DNA of 64,000 nucleotides. Origin: Ligula intestinalis. Its lineage: Eukaryota > Platyhelminthes > Cestoda > Diphyllobothriidea > Diphyllobothriidae. The notes below the pieces were generated by a model, which was not told the origin of the DNA, ran no database searches, and saw only the letters and a program-made list of their open reading frames with translations. The position numbers were made by a program, and so were the translations under genes. Shown here piece after piece: positions 1-12,540 of this stretch (position 1 is the stretch's first letter; every line of letters starts with the position of its first letter). The DNA is taken from the NCBI GenBank assembly GCA_036362985.1, contig JAYGXS010000009.1:23896520-23960519 (forward strand), read 5' to 3'.

Positions 1-465
1 CTGAAACATGCAAGGGGTGGGGATTAATGAGTGGGCCTGTATAAGCTACTGTTGCCTATTCAGCTACTGACACAGGTATATGGTATAGCAATATCAGTTG
101 ATTATGGAGCAGATTGCTCTCCTATTAGACAGGAGACTTCCGTTAAAACCCAAGATGGAGTTAGATACTGCCAAAAGTTAGCCTGATAGCGGTAAATGGC
201 ACCATGTGACATAAAGGCATGGTAAAACTTGAGCTATTACTTAATAATGGTTCGTTAACCAATAAGATGACACAGCCTGGTGGATAGAGTTGAGAAGGCA
301 GAAGCTAAGGAAAACCTTGATGTGCTCCGACCTTAAACATGTAGTCAATCGGAATACCATAAACTCAGATTCATACTCACTGTGGGTTTTAATAAGCACC
401 ACCTCTGGCAAAGGTTAGCGTCAGTAATAGCACCAGTACTACTGTCACTCAGCTTCACTGCTAGT

Positions 466-528
<63 letters not shown>

Positions 529-870
529 AAATATCAAACTCGGTCTCCTTGAGTCTTCCTGGACACCTACTGAACGTGAGTGAGGGTAGGTAGTACAGTA
601 GTACCAGTTCAAAAGGCTACTACCATATAAGATTAACTTGGGCAGTGTTTCTGGCCCGCATTGGAGAAAACGGCTTACGCCTGAGTCCCGCTCGGTCATC
701 TGGACTCTGTTTTGTCACTGTTTCAAGCGGTATGAGGAATGCGCGTCTACGTTCAGTATAGCAGACTACAGTTTTCATCCCTGCTCTCTGAGCATATGGT
801 GGACACCATCGAAATCAATGGTCGAACTATCACCTGTAAGGCTACACCCTTATTCCATGTGTTAGCATTA
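1..870 (+). repeat. Family G long interspersed repeat, copy 1
   Basis: This stretch matches parts of 26040-27130, 28320-28700 and 56190-56360. Shared landmarks in the same order are a GGATAGAGTTGA segment near 280, a segment on both sides of the AGT microsatellite, a GGTGAGTGAGGG-like segment near 575-590, and a TGGTGGACACCATCGAAATC segment near 798 that recurs near 27085. The type of element is not recognised: no reverse transcriptase or transposase reading frame is visible and no terminal repeats were found. The copy starts at or before the window edge. It could be the non-coding part of a retroelement or a non-autonomous element. Confidence 0.6.
466..528. repeat. (AGT)n microsatellite
   Basis: An almost pure AGT trinucleotide run of about 20 units sits inside family G copy 1. 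Copies at 26.9 kb and 28.55 kb have only a few GTA/AGT units at the same place, so the expansion is specific to this copy. Confidence 0.95.
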
Positions 871-2299
871 GGAATTTAGCATTCACACGGATCAGGGTTT
901 AAGGCAGGCAAATCAAGGACACGGACTTAGTCTATCGAGCAATCAAAAGACCTCCAGGCAAGATGTTGTCACTACCGAGCTCTGCTGATGCGCCTGTACA
1001 CGGGGTCCAAACTCAGAAAATGATGAGCTACACAAGCATACAGTATCGAAATATATAACCTAGGTAGTTAAAAAAGGGGACACAATCAATGACGGTGACG
1101 CGGATGTTGTCAACCACATACCGCGAAATCAACTAAATCGGCTCTCTTCCGGGGACCGCCGGTGGCCTCGACCTGAGGGTTGGTGGCGGAGGCTAGATGG
1201 GGAAGAGGCGCCTGAAGAATGGGACAGGTCGGATGCAGGAGAATGACACTGGAACTGGGGAAGAAGCCGGTGGTGCTGGGACCCTCAGCGGCCCGGAAGC
1301 CACGCCACCAGGGTGCGGAGAGGGCGGTTGGATGATTAGCGGGCGCCGAGTAGCCGGCGCTCGCGGTCATCGAATCAACGAATACCTGACATATTTAAAG
1401 ACCGTAGTAATGCAATAAACACACATGCACAATGCAGGAATTATTTGGATAAACATAAAGGCTAAGTGAAAAGGGGTAGAGACTGCCTATATGGCGCCTG
1501 CGCCGGCACATGGAAACAGGACCCACCAGTAATACACCCGATTCCCGGGAAATGAGGGTTAGATTTAACATTAGGATTGTGGTGGTAGCCCGAATTCGAT
1601 ATTACACTCGAATGCAAGTGTAGGTCAGTAGGTTAAAAATATTCGATAGTTTAGAACATACAATTTGAAGAGGAGGCGTAATTTGCTACAAAGATGAATA
1701 TTTCTGTGCGTGTTCCCTATAAAAGGTGCTTGATTTTATGGCAAACGTAGTTTATGTAGTCCCACTCTTATACCCCTAGTCCCAGCATTTCGTCCTACGA
1801 AAATGGTGGTGGGTGGGTAAATAAGATAGGCAGGGAAGGAACTCTTTAGAAGAAAGCGTTAAGTGAAAAAATGTAGTCGAAGTTGCTTCCGCATATAATT
1901 TCAAGGTGTGCGCAGCGCTTCGCGCCACGGGCTATATAATTAAGTTACAGAACGGTAAGTTGGACTCAGGTAAATTGAAGTAGACGACCTCCTAACCACC
2001 ATTTCAATTTTTCGGGAATTTCAAGAAACCTGCAATTTGATAATCGGGTTTCTCCGCAATACGATAAAAGATAATACAGATTAGGAAAATCTACAGATAT
2101 AACTCAACACTTCCAAATACAATAAAATAGAAATGCATATAGCAGTCATTAAAGTATATTTCACTGCGTATCCTAATTCCCCACCCAAAAAACCCTATAA
2201 CTACCATTTTCGTTGGACAACATGCTGGAAGTAGGGACTGCATAAGCTACTTTTACCGATTTTATTAAGGCATATTAAATCAATGAGAAAAATACGTAC
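871..2299. other. No recognisable feature
   Basis: The stretch includes a GC-rich part (about 1140-1370) with short overlapping ORFs on both strands, as expected by chance in such composition. I see no repeat match, domain or RNA gene. Confidence 0.5.
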
Positions 2300-2375
2300 C
2301 ACTTAAGCAGTGAGGGTCAAAGTTAGGGCTAACTTTGGGTTCAAGTTTAACGCTAGGGTCAGGAGATAGGGATAT
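2300..2375 (+). repeat. TTAGGG/AGGGT-rich degenerate repeat
   Basis: Short interspersed GTTAGGG and AGGGTC motifs resemble the CCCTAA-rich stretches at 40390-40460 and the GGTAAGG-rich stretch near 55940-56010. It is not a telomere array: units are irregular and broken. Confidence 0.35.
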
Positions 2376-3315
2376 TTACTCTTACTGCAATTTAGCAAGG
2401 TGCAGACGTTTTGGAATATAATGCGAGGGAGGTGATTTTGCTTGCTAGATGCAGGTGTGCAGTATGGCTATGCCGGATTGGGAGGACTTTTAAAAGTTCG
2501 CAGTTATATAGCTACTACTGTTTGGCAGAAACAGAAGGAAGACAAACTGTGTGTGTAGGCGGAAGAAATAAAACCGGGTTTTACGTACATACCGCCCATG
2601 GAAGCCTGCATTTGGGTGAGTACAGAAGCTAAAGAGTTCTGCGCTATAAAGTAGGAATATACTACTAAAATTTGTCCGTTTGCAGCAATTGCATATTTCG
2701 CAATGGTCGACGAGTTTCAACCCAAATATACACTGACACTTCTATACTTATTTATACCGCGAACAGAAGTTAATTTCTCAGGAAATTAAAAATCTGAACT
2801 TTCAAAACCGGTATATCAAACAGAAAACAGACAGGGGAAGCTGGGAAACCAACTGATGAGCCGGACCCCTCGCATCTGTGTCAAGCAGTGGCAGAATATT
2901 GAAAAAACAAGTGTCTGGGCCTTTTAGCTAGTACCTAGGCTCTTAGTATGGTAAGTTACAACATCAATATATACGATATCACCAGCGACGGAACTGATGA
3001 CCTCGGCGGCAGATCACTATGGGCCCCCATCCACCCAAAGCAACCGCATGCGGCCAATGCACGGATGAGCAAAGGCTGGCCTTACGCAATGTGCTGAAGA
3101 TGCCTTAAATTATCTTGAAAATGCACCAACCTAACCGGATTAAGACTGGAATCATCACAGAAACGCTAACAGGATCTGATTCGTCAATTCAGGGGACTGA
3201 CCACTTCCTAGGCAGCAGGCCGATTTTTTTGCCTGGGTGGGCGCAAATATGAATGACCAGGAGCTATCCCAAAGTGAATTTCAGCTACAGCATTGGAGAC
3301 TTTAATAAGATATTT
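2376..3315. other. Mostly unrecognised, short family G match near 2905-2955
   Basis: A GTGTCTGGG...TTTAGCTAGTAC segment near 2910-2935 recurs near 27130-27155, just past a family G copy. It may be a detached downstream part of G. Nothing else was recognised. Confidence 0.35.
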
Positions 3316-3319
3316 ATCA

Positions 3320-3600
3320 GTGCTAAATACGGTGGAGCCTCGGGTAAGAAGTTTAATCCGTTCCCGCACCGAGCTCTTCATCTGAAACCCTCGTGTTAGG
3401 TAACTTAGCCAATAAACTTGCATCAGTTCACTGATTGGCTGCAGGCAACCGAGGAGGTACGCCATGGGAGCACTAATTAACGAAACGGACACAGGAACTC
3501 ATAATTCGTTAACTGAACAGAAGCTAGTTAATGTAAACAAATTTCCTGCTAGTGGCTCGCTCGTTACCTGAAATGATCGTAAACGGGGGCTGCTACTCGT
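3320..3600 (+). mobile_element. Family T MITE-like element, copy 1
   Basis: The sequence aligns along its length with 13661-13934. Shared blocks include a left GAGCCTCGG end, a GTTCACTGATTGGCTGCAGG core (3425-3444) and a right end GCTGCTACTCGTCACC. No transposase is encoded. The length (about 275 bp) and imperfect terminal inverted repeats suggest a non-autonomous DNA transposon, possibly pogo/Tigger-like from the CCTCGGTTAACGAG type of end. That class call is inference. Confidence 0.55.
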
Positions 3601-4589
3601 CACCCAACGCTCCAATGTGCTGGGTAGGTTGGACGGATCGACAGATAAAAAACATGTTTGAAATTCTCAGCGAAAATCCTGTCCGACCTGCATAAGACTG
3701 TTTCCCTCTTACGCGAAGGCTGGCCGCCCTCCCATGTTTACCCTTTACACTCGATTGCATATGACTGAATACTGCCTCCAGCCCCCCCCCCCCCCGGGTT
3801 CGAATCCCTTGCTTGTTATCACCTTTTCTCACGTTGCTCTTGGTTCCCCGCTGACGCCAGAGACAGTCGTTGCCACTCCCGTAAATGAAATCCCGTGAAG
3901 TGACTTTGTAGTGGAGAGCCAGATGTCCGCCCCTGTTTTGACAAAGTTGCCGCGGCGACTCAAAGAACCATTCGTCTAGCAGCCCTCCTCCGCTGACACT
4001 TTCATATTACCTCTGTTCACAAACCCCTGGTACTCCAGACCAATCCTGATGTAACATGAATTGCCTCCTGAAGTCATATAAAAGCACCGCCAGGCTCTCT
4101 CTCTCTCCCACTAACACACACACAAGCTTTCCCAAGACTATTTTCACCCTGTGTGGCACTGTTGTTGAACTTGTGTTGTTCCCTTGTATAGAGTCAGGCG
4201 ATTTGGCTGACTCCCTTCGTGCATGGCTTTATGTATCCATTGTTGAGGTTCTTTACTATTTTGCTTGCTAGTACTGTACTGCCTTGATGGTTGTTATCAT
4301 TGGGTTTGAAGTACACACGACTGCTGGATACCGAGTCAAAGAAGTCAAGGAAGATGAAGCAAACATTCTATGAAGCCTTTTAACCAGCGCATTACAGGCC
4401 TGGACTGAACGTTGGTAGCAGAACGCAGCATTAAAATCGCGTATACTTTAACGTTGAACATTCTCTGCGCATCCGTGTGGGCGCAAACTGCGAATGGTGT
4501 ATGTGTAGGCGCAGAAGTGTCTCACGCTAATTACAATTTAATTAAATGGCGTAGGAAGCAGGAGGACGTCCGCCAAACCCTCCTACACT
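3601..4589. other. No recognised gene; C-run near 3781-3796
   Basis: The stretch holds a poly-C run near 3781-3796 and a pyrimidine-rich patch near 4090-4110. The ORF at 4412-4972 runs into a SINE fragment and is discounted. Confidence 0.5.
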
Positions 4590-4645
4590 CGTTGATCAAC
4601 GTTCACCGATCGCTAACGGAACCCACTCGTCCCGCTATGCCTCCC
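4590..4645 (-). repeat. SINE family A, 3'-end fragment
   Basis: The block GTTCACCGATCGCTAACGGA followed by CTCGTCCCGCTATGCC matches the 3' end of the tRNA-derived SINE seen in full at 23053-23352. Only the tail is present; no tRNA head is visible next to it. Confidence 0.65.
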
Positions 4646-6970
4646 CCACAGCCTCCGCCCACGCTTCTGGATCAGAAAAACTTACAGCTGGAAGGGGGGA
4701 ACAGGAAGGGGAGGAGGAGGAGGAGAACAAGGGGAGATGTAGTTGATATAGGGGAGAGGGGAATGAAAAGGCGATGCTCGGTCCCACAATCCACCACTCC
4801 GCAACGTTCGATCTATCTCTGCTTGTGCTTCATCAAATGTTCAGCACTGCTATCAGCCTCAAGAGAGTCGACTCCAGCAGCCGCCGCAGTTGAAATAACT
4901 GCCTGGACTACCGTATATGCGCGCGACCCGAAGAACCAATACTTTAGGATATATGTGATCCTTAAATTATAATAACCAAAGCAACGCTTTGGAAGATAAA
5001 ATTAATATAACTGGAATTCTCATGCTGAACTGTGATCATTAAACTTATCTTATCCAAGCGGTTGCGGTTAAGGCCTGATGTTCTGGACCAAAAAATGAGA
5101 CACATAGTTTTGAGGCAGTTGGCTGCGATGTTATTTTATGCCTCGTAAACCGAAGGTAATCGGTTGCAAGGTCAAATTAAATAGTTCAGGGAATTGACAC
5201 CCCCGGGGCGATGGACGGCCACATTTCCGGCCTGATTAGCCAATAGTCGCGTCAAAATTATGCTGCTTGCGTAACAAGGGGACCCATCCGACTTGGCAAC
5301 AACCTTGTAGCCAAGGCACAACATTGCTTTGCCAGACGGCCTTGCTCAAGGCCAACTTCCTCAAGGTCATCCAATACCTCAGGCGCGCTTTCAGACGCAC
5401 TGATCTGCAGAGACTTGACCGACTTCCACTGCGACACACACGTGCATCCAGATTGTCACGGCTGCCCAAGCGCCACTTGAACATTTCTTTTTCCTCCGCC
5501 CTCGACCGACAGAGCCTATGCTACCAGACATGACACCCCTCAGGTTACGTCACACAGACACACCAATCGGGGAACACTTGAACCGGCTCCACTTAAGCAG
5601 CTGCCACCACTGTATACTTCTCTCTCAGACTTGGTTGGACGCAGTCAGCACTAGCCCTGGCTTCGCCAGTGGCCACTGCCACCTGAGACAGCCATTGGCA
5701 GTTCTGTATACAATAGATCTCTATCACAGGCACCTTTTGCCTTGCGCCTTCAACCAGGGGATTTCGAAATGATGACTATAGTGATCCGAGTACAAACACT
5801 ACTTAGACTGCTACAACCTCTTTGCCGGTCGGACAGCTTTCGCGGATGTAGGAAAGAGAGGGTACGGCGACTATATATGCTTTAAGCCCCCCCCCCTTAC
5901 TCATCATTTCAAGCCCTCCGTTCCCGAAGGCAGGCGTTGCTTCGATGTTATTTGAGGTTAAAAATATCGTCAGCTAGAAGGGGTGCTTGACGCTGTTTGT
6001 GGTTCTGGCGTGTTAGGAAGGCCCAGCACGCGAGTCACCACTTGGCCCGTTCTGATGGCAAGAGAACAAAGGAAGCCCACATGTCAGCGAGCGCATATAG
6101 AACGGGCCAAGAGCGCGACCTTCAAAGGGCCGACAGGTGAGGACGCAAGGACAGCCGTCGGCTGGGTTCTGAGGTCACGCCTGACAAGGGGTCACGAAAG
6201 GGCGCATGCACATTTGCGCGTAACAGTGGCGTGACGTGTCACCCTCAGGACACCCCATGATGGCTGCCTGTAGAGGGGCCAATAGGAAACAAAGGCCGTT
6301 TGTCCTTAAATACGCTGCTGCCGTTGGAGGCCGCATTCTGATGCTCGCGAACGACTCTGTTGCTCAGACCTGCTGTTTCCGAGAAGAGACTGGTGACAGA
6401 ATACACGCTGCTGACGGACACAGGACAAACTGTCAGACACACAGAAGGCAGAACTGATGTACAAGCAGAAACAGTGACAGTTAGCTATTATCTGCTATCC
6501 TGTCTGCCCTCTCTTCCTAACTAACAACTGGGGGATATAACAAGAGTCGACGCATGGGCTCACACAAGCTTATAGCAGGCATTCTCAGAGAGACTTTCTC
6601 AGGCATGCTGTTGGTGACGTAACTGATTAGTCATGTTATGGCAGACCTGCAAGCACTCGCACTTGAAATGGTCCGGGTGGCCATTAAAATCTTTTTTGTT
6701 TCATTCAAACCCCAATTAGTATGACGCCAGTTGCCGCTGCGTGGCACAGACGATAGACAGCGGGGTAGCAAAGAGCCACTTTTTGGCTGTCAAGGGGCCA
6801 CTGCGTGCACAGCAGCCCGCAATTCCTGTGTCCATGCCTGTAAAGGTCATGTCCTTATCTGAGCCCCCTGTTGCCATGGTCGGAGCACCCGCCTATACAA
6901 ACTTCTTGAAGAAGAAGGAAGGTAGAGCACCGGATCAAATGGTTTATTATTCTGAGCTTTCAGGCTCTTG
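4646..6970. other. No recognisable feature
   Basis: Overlapping short ORFs on both strands lie at 5230-5780, with no domain I can name and no second copy in the window. A poly-C stretch sits near 5887-5896. From about 5980 to 6250 the DNA is GC-rich without a repeat match. Confidence 0.45.
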
Positions 6971-6971
6971 T

Positions 6972-7225
6972 GGGAGCCCATCGTTAGAGATAAAAGCGTC
7001 CACGAAAAGCAAGCGACAGTGATAGGGGGTATGATCCAATCAAACGTCATAGGGAAGGGGGCGGGTTAGATGTAGGAAGAAGGGAGAGAGAGGGGGGAGG
7101 GAGGGAGAGGGGGAGTCCACCGTTAGGGATAATAGCCTCCACAAAAAAGCAACAGTTGTGCGGGGTAGGAGCTAGTCGAACGTCATACGGGCAGAGGGAG
7201 GGAAGAATGGGAGATAGGGAGGGGG
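6972..7225 (+). repeat. Two-unit direct repeat, period about 139 bp
   Basis: Units start at about 6972 and 7111. Both have GGGAG-CCA, CGTTAG-GATAA-AGC, a CCAC-AAAA block, a CGAACGTCATA/CAAACGTCATA block and then a GGGA-rich purine tract. The second unit ends a few bases beyond the stop codon of the Penelope-like relic (7230, minus strand), so the repeat lies in what would be its 3' region. Penelope-like elements often have repeated terminal regions, so this may be part of the element. Confidence 0.6.
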
Positions 7226-7229
7226 TTCA

Positions 7230-7965
7230 TTAATCAGCAGTGTCCGCCGTGCGGGTGTTCGTGCGGAGGGCAGTATATGCGAGCGCCGACTCAATACATC
7301 TGTTCACTGAGTTGTCAGCCGTTGCCCAGGCTTTGATTAGCTCGCATTCGATTTTGCTACGGCGTGAGCAATTATCCTTGTTGCTGCGACATTAAAGACG
7401 TGGCTCGTTTCATGGGTGTGGGCCGCCACTTGCGACAGTTTTTCACTACCCCGGATTGTTCTGTGGGGTTCAGCGGGTCCTTTATTTTCATTACCTGGCT
7501 GCGCATGGTAGCCTTGGGACGGTCTGCAATTCCAACACCCAGTTCTGCAGCGATGCGCTCGGTCGCTTCTGAGACATTCTTGATATATGGTAGAGCGTGC
7601 CATATCCTCGGAGGTTCTTCCGTTTGGGCCCTCCGAGGCCGTACATGTAAGCAGCGGCTTATAAAGGCTTTCGGATAACCATTCCGCGTGAACTGATCGC
7701 GGAGGTATCGGGCTTCGTGTGCCTTGTCTTCTGGTCTGCTGCAGTGGGTTTGAATTCGTTTAAAGAGCGTTTTTACATAGCTTCGTTTGTGGGCAGCCGG
7801 ATGGTTGCTCTTAAAACTGAGAAGTTGTGTCGTGTTAGTTGCCTTCCTGTAGACCGTCGTCTAAATTTCACCGTTAAGCGTTCTCTTGATGAGGACATCA
7901 AGGAAAGTGAGCTGCTGCTCTGTGCGCTGCCGCTGGCCTCAAGGTCGCGCGCGCGCAGTCCGGCA
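7230..7965 (-). pseudogene. Penelope-like retroelement ORF relic (late RT plus GIY-YIG C-terminus)
   Basis: Translated on the minus strand, the upstream part reads LTFLDVLIKR, then VYRK, then a stretch with HPAAHKRS and LRDQFTRNGYP. The later part reads LPYIKNVSEATERIAAELGV followed by TMRSQVMKIKDP and SGVV. This series is typical of the end of Penelope-like reverse transcriptases just before their GIY-YIG endonuclease. After SGVV the GIY-YIG core is missing. The frame then shifts and resumes with a CAC-rich segment and LIKAWATADNSVNRCIESAL, which matches the endonuclease C-terminus. Defects seen: an in-frame TAG early on, at least two frameshifts and the internal deletion. It is inactive. 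It resembles elements known from flatworms, but subfamily assignment needs a search. Confidence 0.8.
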
Positions 7966-10900
7966 TTGCACTAATCGTGGGCGGCCCGGTAGAGGCGGGA
8001 TTGTCCCGTGACCATCGACCAGGGCAGTCGGACGACAAGACTGGTTCAGGGAGGCCCTAGCACTCTTAGGTCTGATATTAGGGGGGGGGGCATTATTTGA
8101 TTAGGAGACAGCGATGTGCTCCGAGGCTCACTATCAGTAGCGCAGCAACTAGTAGAACATTATAAGAAAAAGGAGCCGACAAAGCAAAATGAGAGACCAG
8201 AACGGCCACTTTTAGCTAATGTCTAGTTATTCTCGACGCTGCAGGCAGCAGGTTAATTGGTTTTGGGCTCGGTGAGCAACCTCCCCTCTCTCGAATGGTT
8301 CAGGCGGCCAGTTTCTTGTAGCCGGTCGCGACGCCGGTGACTGTTTACTTTTATCCTATAAATTCTATGAATCGCCTTTTTGCCTTGAAAACTGGTGCCC
8401 CTGCGATAAACAACTGTGACACGATGTCCACGCATGGATGAGGGCTACGATCTTCACTCCGCTTCTATTGACTACACTATAGCTACTATAGCGTGACTGT
8501 TACTCTTTATTTGTTATTTCACCCTCAAGATACCCTTAAAATGTTGTAACAACAGTTTTATACTGAAGAGACGCACAGTAAAGAATCGGCATCACCATAT
8601 CTCCTCCGACCGGGTGTAGTTACTTAAATTTAATTTATTGTCAGTTTATAGTAGACATAACATCTTGCCGCAAGCACGATGATTCGGTGATGATGTTCGC
8701 GAACAAGAAGGACCCAGAATGTGCAGGCATGGCGATGCAGTCTGTTCTATCAGTAAGGAATGGGAACGAGTTCAAGCGTCATTGTGATTTGAACGGAAGA
8801 CTCTAGTGCAATTTGAAGATCCGTTGAATTTTCGAGTTATTTTATCTCTAGGAGGCCAATAAAAGAGGCGTCAACGCTTACTGCGGTTGACTGGGTCAAT
8901 TCCTGCCGTGAAGTGTGCTCCGAAATTACATTTATGTCACTGAGAGAGAGAGACGAAAGTTGACTGGAACGCCGGAAAACCCAATAAAAATTAGCCGGCC
9001 GATTCACAGAACGTTGTAAGAACACAGTCGTGAGCGCCTTTTAGGGGAAATTCATCCAGCAAGGAAAACCATGGTGATCCCCTAAAGGATTGTCGGAACT
9101 GCAGCTCACGCACTGCTGGTTCCTGCGTCTTTGGATGGTGTCAGGCACCGATTTTAAGTACCTTGTGTTGTAACGGTGACTTCTGTGGTGTCACCATCTA
9201 ATTACGCGCTTAGGAATCCCCAAGGAAGAGCACAATAATAAAGCGGTAACTTTGCAATCCATCCAGAGGAGGTTTTATTGAGTACAATAGCCGGAGTTGC
9301 TTTCTCGGGTGGTAGTTGCCGCTGGTTGATCTCCAGCGCGCTGTTTGTCCGGCAATCGCAGCGGAATGACGGTGTCTTCGCAGTCCGTGTTGCAACTCAC
9401 TGTCTTACAAGTGACAGGGGCTTAGGAATGATTGTCAAGAAAGTTCGCTTGTAGCCTCATTAGGCGCGTCGGAATCAGGTCACTTGCCGTGGCATGCCTA
9501 AGTGGGCCCTTAAGAGACTGCGACCAGTTGGTGTACGCGCCTGGACGCGCGTGCGTGTCTCCGGTCCACCTTTAAAGGTCATCGCGTGAAGGCGTTCAGA
9601 TCGAAGACACAAAGACATTGTGGGTTTATTTGCTGCTAACTGGTGTTAGAATTTGGCGGAAGCGTGTGTCCTTAAAACCGCTTAGTAATCACCTTTTTCT
9701 CATCCTGTGCTCACGTGCTTTGTCCCATGTCCTGACCTCTTGACCTCCTTGGCTGCCTCCCGTTCGTTAACACACTCCGATATTTATTTACGTGTCCTTC
9801 GTCCCTTCTCCCACCGGTCTTTGTTCCCCGCACCCTGTCCTTGTTCGCCCCTCGTTCTTTGATTCCTGCCCCGTGTGCTTATTCCCCTATAAACTGGCAG
9901 CAACGCGTCTGCGTCATTCCACACGACTACTTGTCTAAGCACCTAGAATGTATGCCCACCCTCCTTCCTTTTTCTACCTCGCATTCTTCCTACCTATTGT
10001 ACACTGTTAATCTAAATATTTACTTCTGTAGAACCACACCCCACCACCGAGTTATCCCGACTGCCTTTTGACACAGTTTATGACCCCGGGTGCGTCTATT
10101 CAGGCGACAAAAGTAGCACTGAATCAACCAGGCCAAACAATACTTACAAACCTCTACAAACCAAAAACGAGGTGCAGCAACTTTGATCCTTATCACTGAA
10201 TGCGACGAAGAAGCGAGTTCACAAATACATTCTGGCAAATGGCCGGTTTATCGGCGACTTAATTAGGTCATGTACCATTACAGACCGTCAATCACCAGGA
10301 GAAGTACAGGCGCGCGTAGCGCAGCCAGCAAATCCAGAGGACTTGGCTAGAAAGCGAGATTCAGATACTGGGGAAAAATCGCAGAAACTACTTCAGGATG
10401 AACGACACAGATGGCATATTTTTAGAGAGAATATGTAGACAACTGTGTAGCAATCCTCCAAGCAATAGTTACCAAGTCTATAGGTCTTACATGTTTTTAT
10501 CTCATTTAGATTTAATTTTTTCGTAATATAAAGGCGACATGCGTGTTAAATGTGAGTCTAATTTTTTTACTAGCACTTTAAAAACAAATTGTAGGACTCA
10601 CGCTATAGGAGCAGCACCCATGCATAATTCATTGCTTCATAGGATTGGCTGCCGTCCAAACAAAGGGCCAGAAAGATTTGGACATAATACCTACTCTGCC
10701 CATAGGGACTTGGGTTCCGGCCTAGATTTTAGTTCGTCTACGACTAGGGTCGGCCAGCGCGGCGGATGGCAACTACAACTAGTCGAGTAGGAGGGCAGTG
10801 TATGACTGGCGTTTCACTTCTAATCTCCTTCTAGTGAAAACGCTAATTTAAGTAAGCTGGCGGTGGGACTGTGGTCTCGAGCTGCACAGGCAGACAGCGT

Positions 10901-11560
10901 CTGCCGGTGAAAGCCGTTTTTTCCGCAATTTTTTCGAGCAAAAGTGTGGAGGGCAGGGTAGGACGCTCTAGATTCGCGAGGCAAGGAGTTTTCGTGAGGA
11001 AGACTATCTCTCCCACCCGTACGCTAACCACTTCTCCACCACCATTTCAGAAATTAACGAGAATGGTCGGTAACAGTTCAATTTAGGTCACTCAACAGCA
11101 CGCGAAGACCCCATCCTTCTGTAATGCGGGATAGATGGTAATAAGGGTTAAATGGGTGGGGCATGTCAGGAGAAAGAAAAGAATAATGAAAAAAGTTGAG
11201 CCCATAAAAGGAGAAAATAATAGGAATAATTATTTAAACAACCAAGTAAACGAATAGTTGCGCGCGATAATAAAAACGGTCCAATAGTGCTTCATTCGAC
11301 ACAATCGTCGACTCCATATGATCGATATAATCACGTATCCAGCAGCCAGCAAAAACCAACGGCTGATCGATCGAACATTTGGCGGAGAGGAGGACGGCGC
11401 CACGGCAACTACGATAGCGGCGCAGGGCAGAAAGGAGACACGGACCGGCATTAGTCAGCAGCAAACACATCAGAGCCAACCAGCGGCGAACGCACGTGGA
11501 GGGAAAATGATTACTTCACAAGATCGGTGGCAAGGCGATTTCACTCAAGGCCCGCGGAAG
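7966..11560. other. No recognised gene
   Basis: Short ORFs only. About 9700-10030 is pyrimidine-rich on the plus strand with a TATAAA-like CCTATAAACTGG near 9888, which could be an old promoter or LTR-like piece, but nothing supports that further. A GGCATGTC...AATAATGAAAAAAG A-rich patch lies near 11160-11240. Confidence 0.4.
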
Positions 11561-11566
11561 AATAAG

Positions 11567-11664
11567 CACGATACGCTGCCGATGGAAGCGCGTGAGCTTT
11601 TGAAACGTCAGTCCAAATACAATATGGTCCACGAAACCGCACCTTCTTCTTCCTCTTCTTTGGG
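11567..11664 (+). repeat. Family B hairpin repeat, copy B1
   Basis: Reads ATGGAAGCG...GAGCTTTTGAAACGTCAG, then GGTCCACGAAACC and a CTTCTTCTTCCTCTTC tail. The AAGC...GCTT pairing precedes GAAACGTCAG, as in the hammerhead-like members, but CUGAUGA is absent, so it is a degenerate member. It is closest to copies at 39540-39645 and 39893-39995. Confidence 0.6.
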
Positions 11665-11744
11665 AGACGATACACTCGATAACATATATATATATATATT
11701 GCTGATAGAAGCGAAAATGCGTGTTCCTGGACATAATTGAGAAG

Positions 11745-11825
11745 GCAAAGCGATCACAGGAACCAAGGATTTAATGTCCTGACGTTTCGGAATCAGACAA
11801 GCTTCCATTGTCGAAGGTGGTAAAT
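11745..11825 (-). repeat. Family B hairpin repeat, copy B2
   Basis: On the minus strand it reads ACAATGGAAGC, a GGAA...TTCC hairpin, then CCGAAACGTCAGGACATTAAA and later a GATCGC block. It lacks the CUGAUGA box. It lies about 80 bp from B1 in opposite orientation. Confidence 0.6.
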
Positions 11826-12014
11826 GCACGAACAATCACAGTATTTATAGGTAAAATTTAGCTAGGCATGGGGATGACTGTTGTCATGCGGCTGCGGGCT
11901 CGTCTTATCCGGGGGTGGTGGCGTTGGCGGGATAATTGCCATTGATCGGGTGCGCATCATTTGCATACCATCTCTATAGAGTTGATATGGAGACTATATA
12001 TTGCGCTGATTAGC

Positions 12015-12130
12015 CCCGTAAGAAGAAGAAGAGGGGGCAACTCCTGGGACCAAGTTATACTTAGGCTGACGTGTCGAAAATATTCTCGTTTTCATCGTCA
12101 CAGCGTGCTGGATACTCTTCTGCCGGCGTC
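12015..12130 (-). repeat. Family B hairpin repeat, copy B3
   Basis: On the minus strand it reads GACGATGAAAACGAG...TTTTCGACACGTCAG, then GGTCCCAGGAGTTGCC and a CTCTTCTTCTTCTT tail. GAAAAC/TTTTC can pair across the loop. GAAAC is changed to GACAC, so this copy has decayed. Confidence 0.6.
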
Positions 12131-12540
12131 GAATGAATACATCTTACCGCTAGCCTCGTGTTATAAACGTGTCTGATGTACGCGCATCGATCAATTACAC
12201 CGATCGATTGCTGGTGATCGTTTAAGTTGTTATCGAAGATTGTGTCCAATTGGGCACTATCGGGTCACTTTAATCATCGCGCGCAAATAATCGATTATTT
12301 AAATAAGCTGTTTGGTGACCTAAATTGAATTACTACCGAAAGACTGTGGATTAGCCAAATTGGAAATAGGAGACTCGTTGATTTAAGAGGGAGGGGATGG
12401 ATGTGGAAGACCATACAAAGACAAAAGAGGTAAAAAAACAGAACGACTGATACACCACTAGAACAACTACGCAAGCAAGGAACCAGAAGGTGAAGAACAA
12501 ACGGAAGGTACGGAAAACGAAGGAACGCCAATATCTCTCG

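Noticed and set aside
4412..4972. 186-aa plus-strand ORF
   Set aside because: It reads through a SINE family A fragment (4590-4645) and a low-complexity Arg/Pro stretch, with no domain.
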